DNA of 64,000 nucleotides from contig NZ_CP015101.1 of assembly GCF_002214465.1 (NCBI RefSeq), positions 174,502-238,501 of the forward strand, read 5' to 3'. Each line of letters begins with the position of its first letter. Position 1 is the stretch's first letter. A program made the position numbers and the translations under genes. The notes below the pieces were generated by a model. The model was not told where the DNA came from and ran no database searches. It was given only the letters and a program-made list of their open reading frames with translations. Of the stretch, positions 27,097-36,538 are shown piece after piece. The stretch is from Thermococcus barossii. Its GTDB lineage: Archaea > Methanobacteriota_B > Thermococci > Thermococcales > Thermococcaceae.

Positions 27097-28542
27097 ATGG
27101 GGTTCAGAAACGTAGTGTTTGCGATTGAAAGGTACTTCCCAGAGGTTGAGCGGCCCAAGAGGCACGTGCCGCTCAAGGAGAAGTTCATGTGGACGGGAAT
27201 CGTTCTACTACTGTACTTCATCCTCGCTGAGATTCCACTCTATGGAATTCCTGCGCAGATCCAGGACTACTTCGCCACGCTCAGGTTCGTCCTCGCCGGA
27301 AGGAGCGGTTCTCTTCTGACGCTCGGTATCGGGCCGATCGTCACCGCGAGTATTATCATGCAGCTTCTCGTCGGTTCCGAGATAGTTCACCTTGATCTCT
27401 CCAATCATGAGGATAGAAGGTTTTATCAGGCCGCTCAGAAGCTTTTCGCCGTATTCATGAGCTTCTTCGAAGCAGCCATCTACGTCTTCGCCGGTGCATT
27501 CGGTAGGGTTGATACCAGCCTTGGCGCCTTCCAGACAGTCACAACACCCGCCGGTGAGGCGTACATAGGACTCGGTCTGGCGATACTCATCATACTTCAG
27601 CTTGGATTCGCCTCCGTGATGCTCATCCTTCTGGATGAGCTAGTTAGCAAGTGGGGCATCGGAAGCGGTATCAGTCTCTTCATCGCCGCGGGTGTTTCCC
27701 AGACCGTTATCACAAAGGCTCTGAACCCGGCAACGACCCCGGACTACATCGACCCCGTCACGGGAGGCCCCGCGATAATAGGTGCCATCCCGGCCTTCAT
27801 ACAGCACCTGTTCTACGGCGACCTAACCGGAGCCCTCTACAGAGGGACGCTGCCCGACATGATGGATTTGCTGGCGACGATAGTCGTCTTCCTGGTGGTT
27901 GTCTATCTGGAGAGCATGCGCGTCGAGATACCCCTGAGCTATGGCCGCGTCACAGTCCGCGGAAGGTATCCGATAAGGTTCATGTACGTCAGCAACATAC
28001 CGATCATCCTGACCTTTGCACTCTACTCCAACATTCAGCTCTGGGCCAGGCTCCTCAACAACTTCGGCTACACCTTCCTTGGAACTTTCGACGAGAACGG
28101 CTACCCGCTTACCGGGTTCGTCACGTACCTTTACCCGCCAAGGGACATCTACCACGTCATAGCAGACCCAGGAAGGGCGTTGGTCTATGCGTTGATGACA
28201 ATATTCTGGGCGATACTCTTCGGATTCCTCTGGGTTGAGCTAACCGGCCTCGACGCCAAGAGCATTGCCAGACAGCTCCAAAGCGCGGGACTTCAGATAC
28301 CGGGATTCAGACGCGACCCGAGGATACTGGAGAGGGTGCTCAACAGGTACATACCCTACGTTACCTTCTGGGGCTCCTTCACACTGGCGCTGGTCGCAGT
28401 CCTGGCTGACTTCCTTGGGGCACTCGGTACAGGAACGGGAATCCTCCTTACGGTGGGCATACTCTACAGGTTCTACGAGGAGATAGCTAGGGAACAGGCA
28501 ACGGAGATGTTCCCAGCTTTGAGGAAGTTCTTCACCAAGTGA
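27097..28542 (+). CDS. secY: Preprotein translocase subunit SecY
   Basis: 481 residues from ATG 27097 ([22 protein letters not shown]). It has ten predicted membrane helices; conserved features are the plug-proximal [18 protein letters not shown] segment, [20 protein letters not shown], and the cytosolic loop [21 protein letters not shown] that contacts the ribosome and SRP receptor. It forms the export channel with SecE and Sec-beta, encoded elsewhere. It is separated from L15 by 34 nt and followed by T-rich DNA and a new TATA box. Confidence 0.98.
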   Translation: MGFRNVVFAIERYFPEVERPKRHVPLKEKFMWTGIVLLLYFILAEIPLYGIPAQIQDYFATLRFVLAGRSGSLLTLGIGPIVTASIIMQLLVGSEIVHLDLSNHEDRRFYQAAQKLFAVFMSFFEAAIYVFAGAFGRVDTSLGAFQTVTTPAGEAYIGLGLAILIILQLGFASVMLILLDELVSKWGIGSGISLFIAAGVSQTVITKALNPATTPDYIDPVTGGPAIIGAIPAFIQHLFYGDLTGALYRGTLPDMMDLLATIVVFLVVVYLESMRVEIPLSYGRVTVRGRYPIRFMYVSNIPIILTFALYSNIQLWARLLNNFGYTFLGTFDENGYPLTGFVTYLYPPRDIYHVIADPGRALVYALMTIFWAILFGFLWVELTGLDAKSIARQLQSAGLQIPGFRRDPRILERVLNRYIPYVTFWGSFTLALVAVLADFLGALGTGTGILLTVGILYRFYEEIAREQATEMFPALRKFFTK

Positions 28543-28543
28543 G

Positions 28544-28558
28544 TCTTTTCTTTTCTTT
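28544..28558 (+). terminator. T-rich terminator candidate after secY
   Basis: TCTTTTCTTTTCTTT begins 2 nt after the secY stop. Archaeal RNA polymerase terminates at oligo-T tracts, and a fresh promoter follows, so a transcript end here is plausible. Confidence 0.45.
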
Positions 28559-28566
28559 CACAAAAC

Positions 28567-28576
28567 CTTTTAAACC
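28567..28576 (+). promoter_or_regulatory. TATA box before adkA
   Basis: CTTTTAAACC lies about 43-52 bp before the ATG at 28618, giving a predicted start near 28597. It suggests that adkA and downstream genes form a second transcript in addition to read-through from secY. Confidence 0.5.
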
Positions 28577-28617
28577 CGGTTCGATTACTTCTTCCAGAAC
28601 CTCCTTGGGTGAGCGTG

Positions 28618-29208
28618 ATGCCGTTTGTGGTCATGATAACAGGAATTCCAGGGGTGGGGAAGAGCACCATAACCCGGCTGGCCCTCAGGAAGACAAAGGT
28701 TAGGTTCAGGCTCGTCAACTTCGGCGACCTGATGTTTGAGGAGGCCGTTACAGCAGGGCTTGTTAGTCACAGGGACGAGATGAGGAAATTGAACCCAGAG
28801 ATACAGAAGGAGCTCCAGATGAAAGCTGCGAGGAGGATAGTGGAGATGTCCAAGAGCGAGCCAGTGCTCATAGATACCCACGCCACCATCAGGACCCCTG
28901 TGGGGTATCTCCTCGGCTTCCCCAGGGAGGTTATAGAGGTCATAAACCCTAACTTCATAGTCATAATCGAAGCCACGCCGAGCGAGATACTCGGAAGGCG
29001 CCTCCGCGACCTGAAGCGCGATAGGGACGTTGAGACGGAGGAGCAGATACAAAGGCACCAGGACCTGAACCGTGCCGCTGCCGTGAGTTACGCCATGCAC
29101 TCGAACGCGCTTATTAAGATAATCGAGAACCATGAGGATAAGGGCCTCGAAGAGGCCGTTCATGAGCTTGTTGAAGTACTTAACCTGGCGGTGGGAGAGT
29201 ATGATTGA
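28618..29208 (+). CDS. adkA: Archaeal-type adenylate kinase
   Basis: 196 residues from ATG 28618 ([17 protein letters not shown]). The P-loop GIPGVGKST is at residues 9-17. The protein is the archaeal trimeric adenylate kinase class, distinct from bacterial Adk, making 2 ADP from AMP and ATP. The in-frame GTG at 28609 is within the binding-site region. Its position between secY and the insertase gene is conserved in Euryarchaeota. It overlaps the next gene by 8 nt. Confidence 0.96.
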   Translation: MPFVVMITGIPGVGKSTITRLALRKTKVRFRLVNFGDLMFEEAVTAGLVSHRDEMRKLNPEIQKELQMKAARRIVEMSKSEPVLIDTHATIRTPVGYLLGFPREVIEVINPNFIVIIEATPSEILGRRLRDLKRDRDVETEEQIQRHQDLNRAAAVSYAMHSNALIKIIENHEDKGLEEAVHELVEVLNLAVGEYD

Positions 29209-29728
29209 GGGGATATACGCTTTCCTTGACGATCTGTTCGGGCCCATGATACAGGCCCACCATCCGATAGTGGTGGTCACTGTTGCGGGCATAATGCTGG
29301 GCGGGCTCTTCACCCTGCTGAACTACGTTCTGGTCGACCAGAACAAGGTCAAGATGCTCCAGAAGAAGAGCAAGGAGTTCCAGAAGAAGTACAAAGAAGC
29401 CCAGGCCGCAAAGGATGAGAAGAAGCTCAAGAAGCTCCAGCAGGAGCAGATGGAACTCATGAAGCTTCAGAGCGAGGTCATGAAGGATACAATGTTCAAG
29501 GTCACCCTGCTGACGCTGCCGATATTCTGGATTTTCTTTGGCTGGCTTAGGAGATGGTACGTTGAGGTCGGCATAGTGAAGTCGCCCTTCAACTTCTTCC
29601 TCTTCGACTGGTTCCACAGGCTCTATCACTCCGGACTGCCCGCGAACGAGCTCGGTTACGTTGGCTGGTACATAATGACGTCGATGATAACCGGTTACAT
29701 CCTCAGGAAGCTCCTCGACATGGGTTAA
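29201..29728 (+). CDS. YidC/Oxa1/EMC3-superfamily membrane insertase (DUF106)
   Basis: 175 residues from ATG 29201 ([14 protein letters not shown]); the longer frame to 29132 lies inside adkA. A first hydrophobic segment (about 20-45) is followed by a long charged coiled-coil hairpin (about 50-95, Lys/Glu/Gln-rich), then two or three further segments. This is the archaeal Ylp1/EMC3-like pattern: a hydrophilic groove plus cytosolic coiled coil that interacts with ribosomes. It is predicted to aid membrane-protein insertion beside SecYE; its place after secY-adkA supports that. Confidence 0.9.
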   Translation: MIEGIYAFLDDLFGPMIQAHHPIVVVTVAGIMLGGLFTLLNYVLVDQNKVKMLQKKSKEFQKKYKEAQAAKDEKKLKKLQQEQMELMKLQSEVMKDTMFKVTLLTLPIFWIFFGWLRRWYVEVGIVKSPFNFFLFDWFHRLYHSGLPANELGYVGWYIMTSMITGYILRKLLDMG

Positions 29729-29770
29729 ATTTAAAAACACTCCGAAAATAGGGGTTGCGAGGTGAGAGAA

Positions 29771-30043
29771 ATGAAGCCGATGTACAGGTCTAGGTCATGG
29801 AGAAGGAAGTATGTCAGGACTCCGGGCGGAAGGACGGTTATACACTTCGAGCGCAGAAAGCCGAAGGTTGCCCACTGTGCCATGTGCGGAAGGCCCCTCA
29901 ACGGCGTTCCGCGCGGCAGGCCGAGCGAGATCAGGAAGCTCCCGAAGACGGCAAAGAGGCCCGAGAGGCCCTACCCGAACCTCTGCCCGAGCTGCATGAG
30001 GAAGGTCATGAAGGCGCAGGTAAGGGCCGGCATAGCCCTCTGA
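29771..30043 (+). CDS. rpl34e: 50S ribosomal protein L34e
   Basis: 90 residues from ATG 29771 ([20 protein letters not shown]); GTG 29762 lies in the binding site GAGGTGAGAG. Two C-X2-C pairs (CAMCG, CPSCM) form the zinc site. A TTTAAAAAC run at about 29729-29737 could be a promoter. Confidence 0.96.
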   Translation: MKPMYRSRSWRRKYVRTPGGRTVIHFERRKPKVAHCAMCGRPLNGVPRGRPSEIRKLPKTAKRPERPYPNLCPSCMRKVMKAQVRAGIAL

Positions 30044-30053
30044 AGGTGTAATC

Positions 30054-30635
30054 ATGCCGAAGGGCTGCCTCGTGATAACCGTCAGCGGTCTGGCCGGTTC
30101 GGGAACGACGACGCTCTGCAGGAACCTGGCCAGGCACTACGGGTTCAAACACATCTATGCTGGGCTCATCTTCCGGCAGATGGCCAAGGAAATGGGCATG
30201 ACTCTGCAGGAGTTTCAGGAGTATGCGGAGCTCCACCCCGAGATTGACCGCGAGGTTGACAGGAGGCAGGTGGAGGCAGCCAGGGAGTGCAACGTCGTTA
30301 TTGAGGGTCGGCTTGCGGGTTGGATGGTGAAGGATGCCGATCTGAAGATATGGCTCGACGCTCCGATAATGGAGCGCGCCAGAAGAGTTGCCCGGCGCGA
30401 GGGCATAACCGTTGAGGAGGCCTTCGTGCAGATTGCCGAGCGCGAGAAGGGTAACAGGAAAAGGTATTTAAACCTCTACGGTATTGACATCGACGACAAG
30501 TCGATTTACGACTTGATAATCAACACCGCTAAATGGGGTCCCGATGGGGTCTTCGCGATCGTGAAGGCCGCCATCGACCACCTTTACCCCGACGGTGACG
30601 CGGGGTCGGGTGCAAACCCGGGCAACAAAAGATAA
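30054..30635 (+). CDS. cmk: Cytidylate kinase
   Basis: 193 residues. The P-loop is SGLAGSGTTT (residues 11-20), with Thr in place of the canonical Lys, as is usual in archaeal CMP kinases. LID-like region RVARREGITVEEAF follows near residue 105. It phosphorylates CMP/dCMP. It starts 10 nt after L34e and is followed by L14e. The last 12 residues (GDAGSGANPGNKR) are low-complexity and unlike the core. Confidence 0.94.
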   Translation: MPKGCLVITVSGLAGSGTTTLCRNLARHYGFKHIYAGLIFRQMAKEMGMTLQEFQEYAELHPEIDREVDRRQVEAARECNVVIEGRLAGWMVKDADLKIWLDAPIMERARRVARREGITVEEAFVQIAEREKGNRKRYLNLYGIDIDDKSIYDLIINTAKWGPDGVFAIVKAAIDHLYPDGDAGSGANPGNKR

Positions 30636-30648
30636 GGAGGTGGGATGA

Positions 30649-30900
30649 ATGCCAGCTATGGACGTTGGAAGGCTTGCCGTTATAATCGCCGGAAGGAGGG
30701 CCGGAGAGAAGGTCGTCGTCGTTGACGTCATCGACAGGAACTTCGTCCTCGTTACCGGCGCCGGCCTCAACAAGGTCAAGCGCAGGAGGATGAACGTCAA
30801 GCACCTTGAGCCCCTTCCTGAGAAGGTCAACATCGAGCGCGGCGCCGACGACGATGCAGTCAAGGCCGCCCTTGAGCAGGCTGGAATCAGCCTTGAGTGA
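30649..30900 (+). CDS. rpl14e: 50S ribosomal protein L14e
   Basis: 83 residues. The KOW-like fold is seen as [32 protein letters not shown], here residues 6-37, followed by [14 protein letters not shown]. The ATG at 30649 has GGAGGTGGGATGA before it. Neighbour of cmk and, but for an inserted gene, of cbf5. Confidence 0.95.
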   Translation: MPAMDVGRLAVIIAGRRAGEKVVVVDVIDRNFVLVTGAGLNKVKRRRMNVKHLEPLPEKVNIERGADDDAVKAALEQAGISLE

Positions 30901-30976
30901 ATTGCCGAGGCCTTCTGGCCTCTCCTTACTTCCCAACGCTTTTAAGCTCCTTTTCGAGACTTTTCTTGGTGATGTG

Positions 30977-31684
30977 ATGAAGACTGCGCTTGTTACCGGT
31001 GCCACAGGTGGTATCGGAAGGTTTCTCGTCAAGGGGCTCATAGAGAATGGATATCACGTTATAGGTGTCGCCAGAAGCGAAGAGAAGTTGGAGGAACTGG
31101 GGTCATTGGGAAATTTTGACTACATTGTGGCCGACTTAAGGGAGGGGAAAGCTTCTAGGGTTGTCAGAGATGGTCTGGAAGAACTTGGAATTAAGCGGCT
31201 TGACGTTCTCATAAACAACGCTGGCTTCGGAATACTGAAGCCTCTACTTGAGCAAACTGAAGACGAGCTGGAGGAGATTTTTAGGGTGAACACGATAGCC
31301 CCCGTGGCTCTAACAAAAGGGCTCTTGGACTTAATCCCTCAGGGTGGCAAGGTTGTGATTGTCTTGAGCGGTGTGGTTTTCGTGAACGTGAGGGAGTTTC
31401 CCTCATATGGAGCATCAAAGGCGGCCCTCCACTACCTCTCCGTTAACTTAGAGCGCGAACTGGTCAAAAGAAGGATAACCCTCATACGGGTCTATCCCAA
31501 GCAGGTTTCAACCCCTTTCTGGAACGGACGGGTTCCAAAGGGCGCACTTTGCCCAGAGGATGTTGCCAAGGCGATAATGAAGGCCATCGAGAGCGGCAAG
31601 CGCGAGGTATTTGTGCCTGGTTATATGAAGCTTGTAAAGTACCTTCCCCGCTGGCCAGTTTTCACTTATCGCTTCAAGTTCTGA
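30977..31684 (+). CDS. Short-chain dehydrogenase/reductase (SDR), inserted before cbf5
   Basis: 235 residues from ATG 30977 (MKTALVTGATGGIG). The NAD(P) motif TGATGGIG is at residues 7-14, NNAG is near 85, and the catalytic Tyr144-X3-Lys148 is in SYGASKAALH. It is a classical SDR; the substrate is unknown. Codon usage looks less GC-rich than in the flanking ribosomal genes (for example 31081-31180), and the gene interrupts the L14e-Cbf5 pair, which suggests insertion. A TTTTAAGCTCC run at about 30940-30950 may be its promoter. Confidence 0.9.
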   Translation: MKTALVTGATGGIGRFLVKGLIENGYHVIGVARSEEKLEELGSLGNFDYIVADLREGKASRVVRDGLEELGIKRLDVLINNAGFGILKPLLEQTEDELEEIFRVNTIAPVALTKGLLDLIPQGGKVVIVLSGVVFVNVREFPSYGASKAALHYLSVNLERELVKRRITLIRVYPKQVSTPFWNGRVPKGALCPEDVAKAIMKAIESGKREVFVPGYMKLVKYLPRWPVFTYRFKF

Positions 31685-31744
31685 GGGCAGGTTTATAAAG
31701 CCGTAGTGGAAACTTAGGGCGATAACGCTCACCGGGTGATGTTC

Positions 31745-32749
31745 ATGGCGAGGGACGAAGTGAGGAGAATCCTTCCTGCTGACATAAAGCGAGAGGTTCT
31801 GGTTAAAGATGAAAAGGCCGAGACGAATCCGAAGTGGGGCTTCCCGCCGGAGAAGAGACCGATGGAGATGCACATGCAGTTCGGTATAATCAACCTCGAT
31901 AAGCCTCCTGGACCGACGAGCCACGAGGTCGTTGCGTGGATTAAGAGGCTCTTCGACCTCAGCAAAGCGGGCCATGGGGGAACACTCGACCCAAAGGTCA
32001 GCGGTGTTCTTCCCGTCGCCCTTGAAAGGGCCACAAGGGTGGTTCAGGCACTGCTCCCTGCTGGAAAGGAATACGTCGCCCTCATGCACCTTCATGGGGA
32101 TGTTCCGGAGGACAAAATCCGCGCGGTGATGAGGGAGTTTGAGGGAGAGATAATCCAGAGGCCGCCCCTGAGGAGTGCGGTTAAGAGACGCTTAAGGACG
32201 AGGAAGGTGTACTACATCGAGATACTCGAGATAGACGGAAAGGACGTGCTCTTCCGCGTTGGAGTTGAGGCGGGAACCTACATCCGCTCACTAATCCACC
32301 ACATAGGCCTTGCCCTTGGTGTCGGCGCCCACATGGCCGAGCTGAGGAGAACCAGAAGCGGCCCCTTCAAGGAGGACGAAACGCTGGTAACACTTCACGA
32401 CCTCGTGGACTACTATCACTTCTGGAGGGACGACGGCATCGAGGAGTACTTCAGGAAGGCGATACAGCCTATGGAAAAAGCGGTTGAGCACCTCCCAAAG
32501 GTCTGGATTAGAGATTCTGCCGTTGCGGCGGTAACCCATGGTGCTGATTTAGCCGTTCCAGGTATAGTCAAGGTTCACAAGGGCATCAAGAGGGGCGACC
32601 TCATCGCGGTTATGACCCTCAAGGACGAGCTGGTTGCCCTCGGAAAGGCCGCCATGACGAGCGGCGAGATGCTTCAGAGGAGCAAGGGCATAGCCGTCGA
32701 TGTAGACAAGGTCTTCATGCCGAGGGACTGGTATCCGAAGATGTGGTAG
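31745..32749 (+). CDS. cbf5: tRNA/rRNA pseudouridine synthase Cbf5 (dyskerin, TruB family)
   Basis: 334 residues from ATG 31745 (MARDEVRRILPADIK); ATG 31739 and GTG 31736 are alternatives. The TruB domain has HGGTLDPKVSG with the catalytic Asp at residue 82, and KRRLRTRKVYYIEILE. The C-terminal PUA domain starts near 250 (VWIRDSAVAAVTHGADLAVPGI). It is the catalytic subunit of H/ACA RNPs with Gar1, Nop10 and L7Ae and can also modify tRNA U55. A perfect hairpin begins at its stop codon. Confidence 0.97.
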   Translation: MARDEVRRILPADIKREVLVKDEKAETNPKWGFPPEKRPMEMHMQFGIINLDKPPGPTSHEVVAWIKRLFDLSKAGHGGTLDPKVSGVLPVALERATRVVQALLPAGKEYVALMHLHGDVPEDKIRAVMREFEGEIIQRPPLRSAVKRRLRTRKVYYIEILEIDGKDVLFRVGVEAGTYIRSLIHHIGLALGVGAHMAELRRTRSGPFKEDETLVTLHDLVDYYHFWRDDGIEEYFRKAIQPMEKAVEHLPKVWIRDSAVAAVTHGADLAVPGIVKVHKGIKRGDLIAVMTLKDELVALGKAAMTSGEMLQRSKGIAVDVDKVFMPRDWYPKMW

Positions 32750-33047
32750 AAACTTTGCTCTGCAAAGTTTCATCAAAGTTGTGGCTCTTTCCCAAAGTTC
32801 CTTTTTTGAGTGGTTTCTTGATTAATGGGTTGTTTGAAAGGGAGAACTAAGTTAGGTACTCTTTTGCTGAGGTTTAGCTCTAAAAAGACGCCCGAAGGGC
32901 GTCAAAAGAAAAGCAAACCTATACAAAAGGGCCCCTACAAAAGGATTCTCACTTAAAACGTCGGGCTTTAAGTTGGAAACCAGCCCCTCAGGAGTAACGC
33001 AATGGAGGAGCTACAATTTTTGGTCAAGCTTTGCGCAAGCAAAGGTT
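32749..33047. repeat. Three-hairpin dispersed repeat, copy 1 (about 299 bp)
   Basis: The intergenic stretch after cbf5 starts with a perfect 10-bp hairpin GAAACTTTGC/GCAAAGTTTC (32749-32771), has a central perfect hairpin GACGCCC-GAA-GGGCGTC (32887-32903) and ends with CTTTGC-GCAA-GCAAAG (33029-33044). GAGCTAC followed by TTTTTGGTCAAGC (33008-33029) is near the right end. The same order and spacing occur at 51015-51302. The ends look like imperfect inverted copies of each other. No coding frame of note is contained; the MTase promoter must lie at or just beyond the right end. Confidence 0.6.
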
Positions 33048-33074
33048 GATAAACCCCTCAACGAACCACCGCAC

Positions 33075-33662
33075 ATGACCCACTACTACTCCGAAGAGCC
33101 AAACGTTCCGCTGAGGACTAAAACAATAGAGGTTTGCCTCAGGGGGCACTGCTTCAAGTTCATCACAGCGAGCGGTGTCTTCTCCTTCGGCAAGCTCGAC
33201 AGGGGGACGGAGTTGCTCATAGAGAGCATGGTGCTTGAGGAGGGCTGGCACGTCCTCGATTTGGGCTGCGGCTACGGGGCGATTGGGATAGTGGCTTCTC
33301 GCTTCGTTGAATACGTGGTGATGACTGACGTGAACAGAAGGGCCATAAAAATGGCGAGGAAAAATTTAAAAATCAACGGCGTTAGAAACGCCGAGGTGAG
33401 ATGGGGAAGCCTCTACGAGCCAGTTAGGGGCGAAAAGTTCGACGCAATCATCACTAACCCCCCGGTGCACGCGGGAAAGGAAATCCTGAGGGAAATAGTT
33501 ATAAACGCTCCCCGGCATCTCAACGATGGAGGCCTCCTGCAGCTGGTGATTAAGACGAAGCAGGGGGCAAAGTATATTAAGGCTCTAATGGATGACCACT
33601 TCACCGAAGTGAGAGAGCTGGCGAAGGGGAGCGGCTACCGCGTGTATGCCGGGATCGCCTAG
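33075..33662 (+). CDS. RsmC-like class I methyltransferase
   Basis: 195 residues from ATG 33075 (MTHYYSEEPNVPLR); the longer frame from 32973 runs through the repeat. The SAM-binding motif is VLDLGCGYGAIGIVA (about residues 59-73), and the catalytic NPPVHAG motif is at about 136-142, as in RsmC/MJ0882-type N2-guanine methyltransferases of small-subunit rRNA. The final five codons (GCC GGG ATC GCC TAG) lie within the tRNA-Ser gene at 33648, a 15-nt overlap. Confidence 0.92.
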   Translation: MTHYYSEEPNVPLRTKTIEVCLRGHCFKFITASGVFSFGKLDRGTELLIESMVLEEGWHVLDLGCGYGAIGIVASRFVEYVVMTDVNRRAIKMARKNLKINGVRNAEVRWGSLYEPVRGEKFDAIITNPPVHAGKEILREIVINAPRHLNDGGLLQLVIKTKQGAKYIKALMDDHFTEVRELAKGSGYRVYAGIA

Positions 33663-33734
33663 CCTGGGATGGCGCGGGCCTTGAGAGCCCGTGTCCGCTT
33701 GGACACCGGGGTTCAAATCCCCGTCCCGGCGCCA
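33648..33734 (+). tRNA. tRNA-Ser (anticodon UGA)
   Basis: Acceptor GCCGGGA pairs with TCCCGGC; discriminator G and an encoded CCA close the gene. Anticodon arm CGGGC-CTTGAGA-GCCCG gives anticodon TGA. A long variable arm (GTCC-GCTT-GGAC) marks a class II serine tRNA. T-arm CGGGG-TTCAAAT-CCCCG. The first 15 nt overlap the coding end of the methyltransferase. It is likely co-transcribed with S13 downstream or the methyltransferase upstream. Confidence 0.95.
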
Positions 33735-33773
33735 AAATCCTCTATGAAGGATTGAGATGGAGGTGTATTCGTA

Positions 33774-34223
33774 ATGACGGACAACTTCAGACACATCGTC
33801 CGTGTAGCGGGAGTTGATTTGGACGGAAATAAGCAGTTGAGATGGGCCCTTACGGGCATCAGAGGCATAGGCATAAACTTCGCCACCATGGTGCTCAGGG
33901 TTGCAGGAATTGATCCGTATATGAAGACCGGTTACCTCACCGACGAGCAGGTCAAGAAGATTGAGAAGATACTGGAAGACCCGATTGCCCACGGCATTCC
34001 TGCCTGGGCAGTGAACAGGCCGAAGGACTACGAGACCGGTAAGGACATGCACCTCATTACAGCCAAGCTCGTCATGGCCTGGCGCGAGGACGTCAACAGG
34101 CTCAGGAGAATACGCGCTTACCGCGGCATAAGGCACGAGCTCGGCCTGCCGCTCCGCGGACAGAGGACTAGGTCGAACTTCAGGCACGGCTCGACCATTG
34201 GCGTGAGAAGGAAGAAGAAGTGA
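33774..34223 (+). CDS. rps13: 30S ribosomal protein S13
   Basis: 149 residues, [19 protein letters not shown], with helix-two-turn-helix [13 protein letters not shown] and the C-terminal [16 protein letters not shown]. First gene of the S13-S4-S11-RpoD alpha cluster. GGAGGTGTATTCGTA precedes the ATG. Confidence 0.98.
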   Translation: MTDNFRHIVRVAGVDLDGNKQLRWALTGIRGIGINFATMVLRVAGIDPYMKTGYLTDEQVKKIEKILEDPIAHGIPAWAVNRPKDYETGKDMHLITAKLVMAWREDVNRLRRIRAYRGIRHELGLPLRGQRTRSNFRHGSTIGVRRKKK

Positions 34224-34233
34224 GGTGGTTTAG

Positions 34234-34776
34234 ATGGGAGACCCGAAGAGGCAGAGGAAGAAGTACGAGACTCCCTCTCACCCCTGGATTAAGGAGAGGC
34301 TCGACCGCGAGAGAGTCCTCATGAGGAAGTACGCCCTCAAGAACAAGAAGGAACTCTGGCGCCACGAGACCCAGCTCAAGGAGTTCAGGCGTAGGGCCAG
34401 GCGCCTCCTTGCGGCGAGGGGCAAGCAGGCCGAGGTTGAGAGGGTTCAGCTTCTGCAGAGGCTCAACAGGCTCGGCCTTCTCCCGGCCGATGCAGTCCTG
34501 GATGACGTTCTCTCGCTCACCGTTGAGGACGTCCTTGACAGGCGCCTTCAGACCCTCGTTTACAAGAAGGGCCTCGCCAGGACCATCAGGCAGGCCAGGC
34601 AGCTCATAGTCCACGGCCACATCGAGGTCAACGGACAGATCATCCGCTCCCCGGGATACCTCGTTCTCAGGGAGGAAGAGGACGCCATAACCTATTCGAA
34701 GACCTCTCCTTTCGCGAAGGAGAGCCATCCCGAGAGGATGGTTATCGAACAGGCTAAGCAGGGTGAGGCCTCATGA
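34234..34776 (+). CDS. rps4: 30S ribosomal protein S4
   Basis: 180 residues, the archaeal S9-eukaryote-like form: [18 protein letters not shown] and S4 RNA-binding domain ([37 protein letters not shown]). It lacks the zinc site of some bacterial S4. It overlaps S11 by 4 nt. Confidence 0.98.
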   Translation: MGDPKRQRKKYETPSHPWIKERLDRERVLMRKYALKNKKELWRHETQLKEFRRRARRLLAARGKQAEVERVQLLQRLNRLGLLPADAVLDDVLSLTVEDVLDRRLQTLVYKKGLARTIRQARQLIVHGHIEVNGQIIRSPGYLVLREEEDAITYSKTSPFAKESHPERMVIEQAKQGEAS

Positions 34777-35192
34777 GTGAGGAAGTTCAGCAGGTTAACC
34801 TCAAGAAGAAGGAGAAGTGGGGAGTTGCCCACATTTACTCCTCCTACAACAACACCATCATACACATCACCGACCTCACCGGGGCGGAGACGGTAAGCAG
34901 GTGGAGCGGTGGTATGGTCGTCAAGGCAGACAGGGACGAGCCCTCCCCGTACGCGGCAATGATAGCCGCCAGAAGGGCCGCTGAGGAGGCCATGGAGAAG
35001 GGCTTCGTCGGTGTTCACATCAAGGTTCGCGCTCCGGGAGGAAGCAAGAGCAAGAGCCCTGGACCTGGTGCCCAGGCGGCCATACGTGCGCTTGCCAGGG
35101 CCGGTCTGAGGATTGGAAGGGTTGAGGACGTCACCCCGATTCCGCACGACGGCACCAGGCCGAAGGGCGGAAGAAGGGGCAGGCGCGTCTGA
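34773..35192 (+). CDS. rps11: 30S ribosomal protein S11
   Basis: 139 residues; ATG at 34773 in an ATGA overlap with S4, binding site GGGTGAGGCC. The core carries [21 protein letters not shown], and the C-terminal [23 protein letters not shown] is typical. It lines the mRNA exit channel. Confidence 0.98.
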   Translation: MSEEVQQVNLKKKEKWGVAHIYSSYNNTIIHITDLTGAETVSRWSGGMVVKADRDEPSPYAAMIAARRAAEEAMEKGFVGVHIKVRAPGGSKSKSPGPGAQAAIRALARAGLRIGRVEDVTPIPHDGTRPKGGRRGRRV

Positions 35193-35222
35193 CCCCCAAT
35201 AACTTCTTTTTTGGTGATGCCG

Positions 35223-36008
35223 ATGGAGCCAAAGTTTCAGATTCTTGAGAAAAGGGAGGACTCGATTAAGTTCATCGTCGAGGGAGTTGACGTTCCCTTC
35301 GCCAACGCCCTGAGGAGAACCATCCTTGCCGAGGTTCCCACCTTTGCCGTTGACGAGGTGGAGTTCTTTGAGAACGACTCAGCCCTCTTTGACGAGATAA
35401 TCGCCCACAGGCTGGCGATGATTCCGCTCACCACCCCGGTTGAGAGGTTCTCTCTCGATGCCCTTGAGCTCGACGACTACACCGTCACACTCTCCCTTGA
35501 AGCCGAGGGACCCGGAATGGTTTACTCCGGCGACCTAAAGAGCGACGATGAGGGTGTGAAGCCGGCAAACCCGGACATACCCATAGTCAAGCTCGCCGAA
35601 GGGCAGAGGCTCACGCTCAATGCCTACGCCAAGCTCGGCCGCGGAAAGGATCACGCCAAGTGGCAGCCTGGCTTCGTTTACTACAAGTACCTCACGAAGA
35701 TACACGTCAGCAAAGAAGTTCCCGACTGGGAGGAGCTCAAGAAGCTCGCCGAAAGGCGCGGTCTTCCCGTTGAGGAGGGGGAGGGGGAGTTCGTCATCAC
35801 AACCACCAAGGCATTCTATCTGCCGAGGAAGTTCGAGCCGTATCAGGGCGATAAGATACGGGAAGAGGTAGTTCCCGGAGCGTTCGTGTTTACCGTGGAA
35901 ACCAACGGAGAGCTTCCCGTTGAGGAAATCGTGGCCATAGCCCTCAAAATCCTCATGAGAAAGAGCGATAGATTTATAAGCGAACTCCATAAATTAGCGT
36001 CCGACTGA
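35223..36008 (+). CDS. rpoD: DNA-directed RNA polymerase subunit D
   Basis: 261 residues from ATG 35223 ([17 protein letters not shown]); ATG 35217 is an alternative. The alpha-like dimerisation domain has [21 protein letters not shown] and AHRLAMIPL. No cysteine is visible in the protein, so the Fe-S domain seen in some archaeal RpoD is absent. It pairs with RpoL and assembles with RpoN and RpoP; rpoN and rpoK lie downstream. Only 1 nt separates its stop from tRNA-Leu. Confidence 0.97.
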   Translation: MEPKFQILEKREDSIKFIVEGVDVPFANALRRTILAEVPTFAVDEVEFFENDSALFDEIIAHRLAMIPLTTPVERFSLDALELDDYTVTLSLEAEGPGMVYSGDLKSDDEGVKPANPDIPIVKLAEGQRLTLNAYAKLGRGKDHAKWQPGFVYYKYLTKIHVSKEVPDWEELKKLAERRGLPVEEGEGEFVITTTKAFYLPRKFEPYQGDKIREEVVPGAFVFTVETNGELPVEEIVAIALKILMRKSDRFISELHKLASD

Positions 36009-36009
36009 C

Positions 36010-36097
36010 GCGGGGGTAGCCGAGCCTGGTCAAAGGCGCGGGATTCAGGGTCCCGTCCCGTAGGGGTTCCGGGGTTCAAATCCCCGCCCCCGCACCA
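36010..36097 (+). tRNA. tRNA-Leu (anticodon CAG)
   Basis: Acceptor GCGGGGG/CCCCCGC with discriminator A and encoded CCA. Anticodon arm CGGGA-TTCAGGG-TCCCG gives CAG. A long variable arm (about 14 nt) and T-arm CGGGG-TTCAAAT-CCCCG fit class II tRNA-Leu. It sits 1 nt after the rpoD stop and so is probably excised from the polycistronic transcript. Confidence 0.95.
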
Positions 36098-36166
36098 GTA
36101 TTTACGCTCACCCCGTTTGGACCTGTCGGTTTCCCACCTGCGAGAGAGCGTTAAGGAGGTATGTTC

Positions 36167-36532
36167 ATGGTCAAGAGAACCGGACCCACAGACATCAACC
36201 TGAGGAGGCTCATCCGCTACCTCAGAAAGAAGTCGAACGAGGAAGGGGTTAGGATATGGAAGGACATAGCCTGGCGCCTTGAGAGGCCCAGGAGGCAGAG
36301 GGCTGAAGTGAACGTCAGCAGGATCAACCGCTACACCAAGGAGGGCGATACGGTCATCGTTCCGGGAAGCGTCCTCGGCGCCGGAAAGCTCGAGCACAAG
36401 GTCACCGTTGCCGCGTGGAAGTTCAGTGAGACTGCCAAGAAGAAGATAATTGAGGCCGGTGGAGAGGTCCTCACGATTGAGGAACTCATTGAGAGAAACC
36501 CGAAGGGTAGTGGAGTAATCATAATGGAGTGA
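36167..36532 (+). CDS. rpl18e: 50S ribosomal protein L18e
   Basis: 121 residues from ATG 36167 ([16 protein letters not shown]), with AGGAGGT at proper distance; ATG 36161 is too close to it. The [31 protein letters not shown]-type L15e-like domain covers about residues 60-95. Archaeal/eukaryotic-specific. Confidence 0.97.
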   Translation: MVKRTGPTDINLRRLIRYLRKKSNEEGVRIWKDIAWRLERPRRQRAEVNVSRINRYTKEGDTVIVPGSVLGAGKLEHKVTVAAWKFSETAKKKIIEAGGEVLTIEELIERNPKGSGVIIME

Positions 36533-36538
36533 TGGGCC

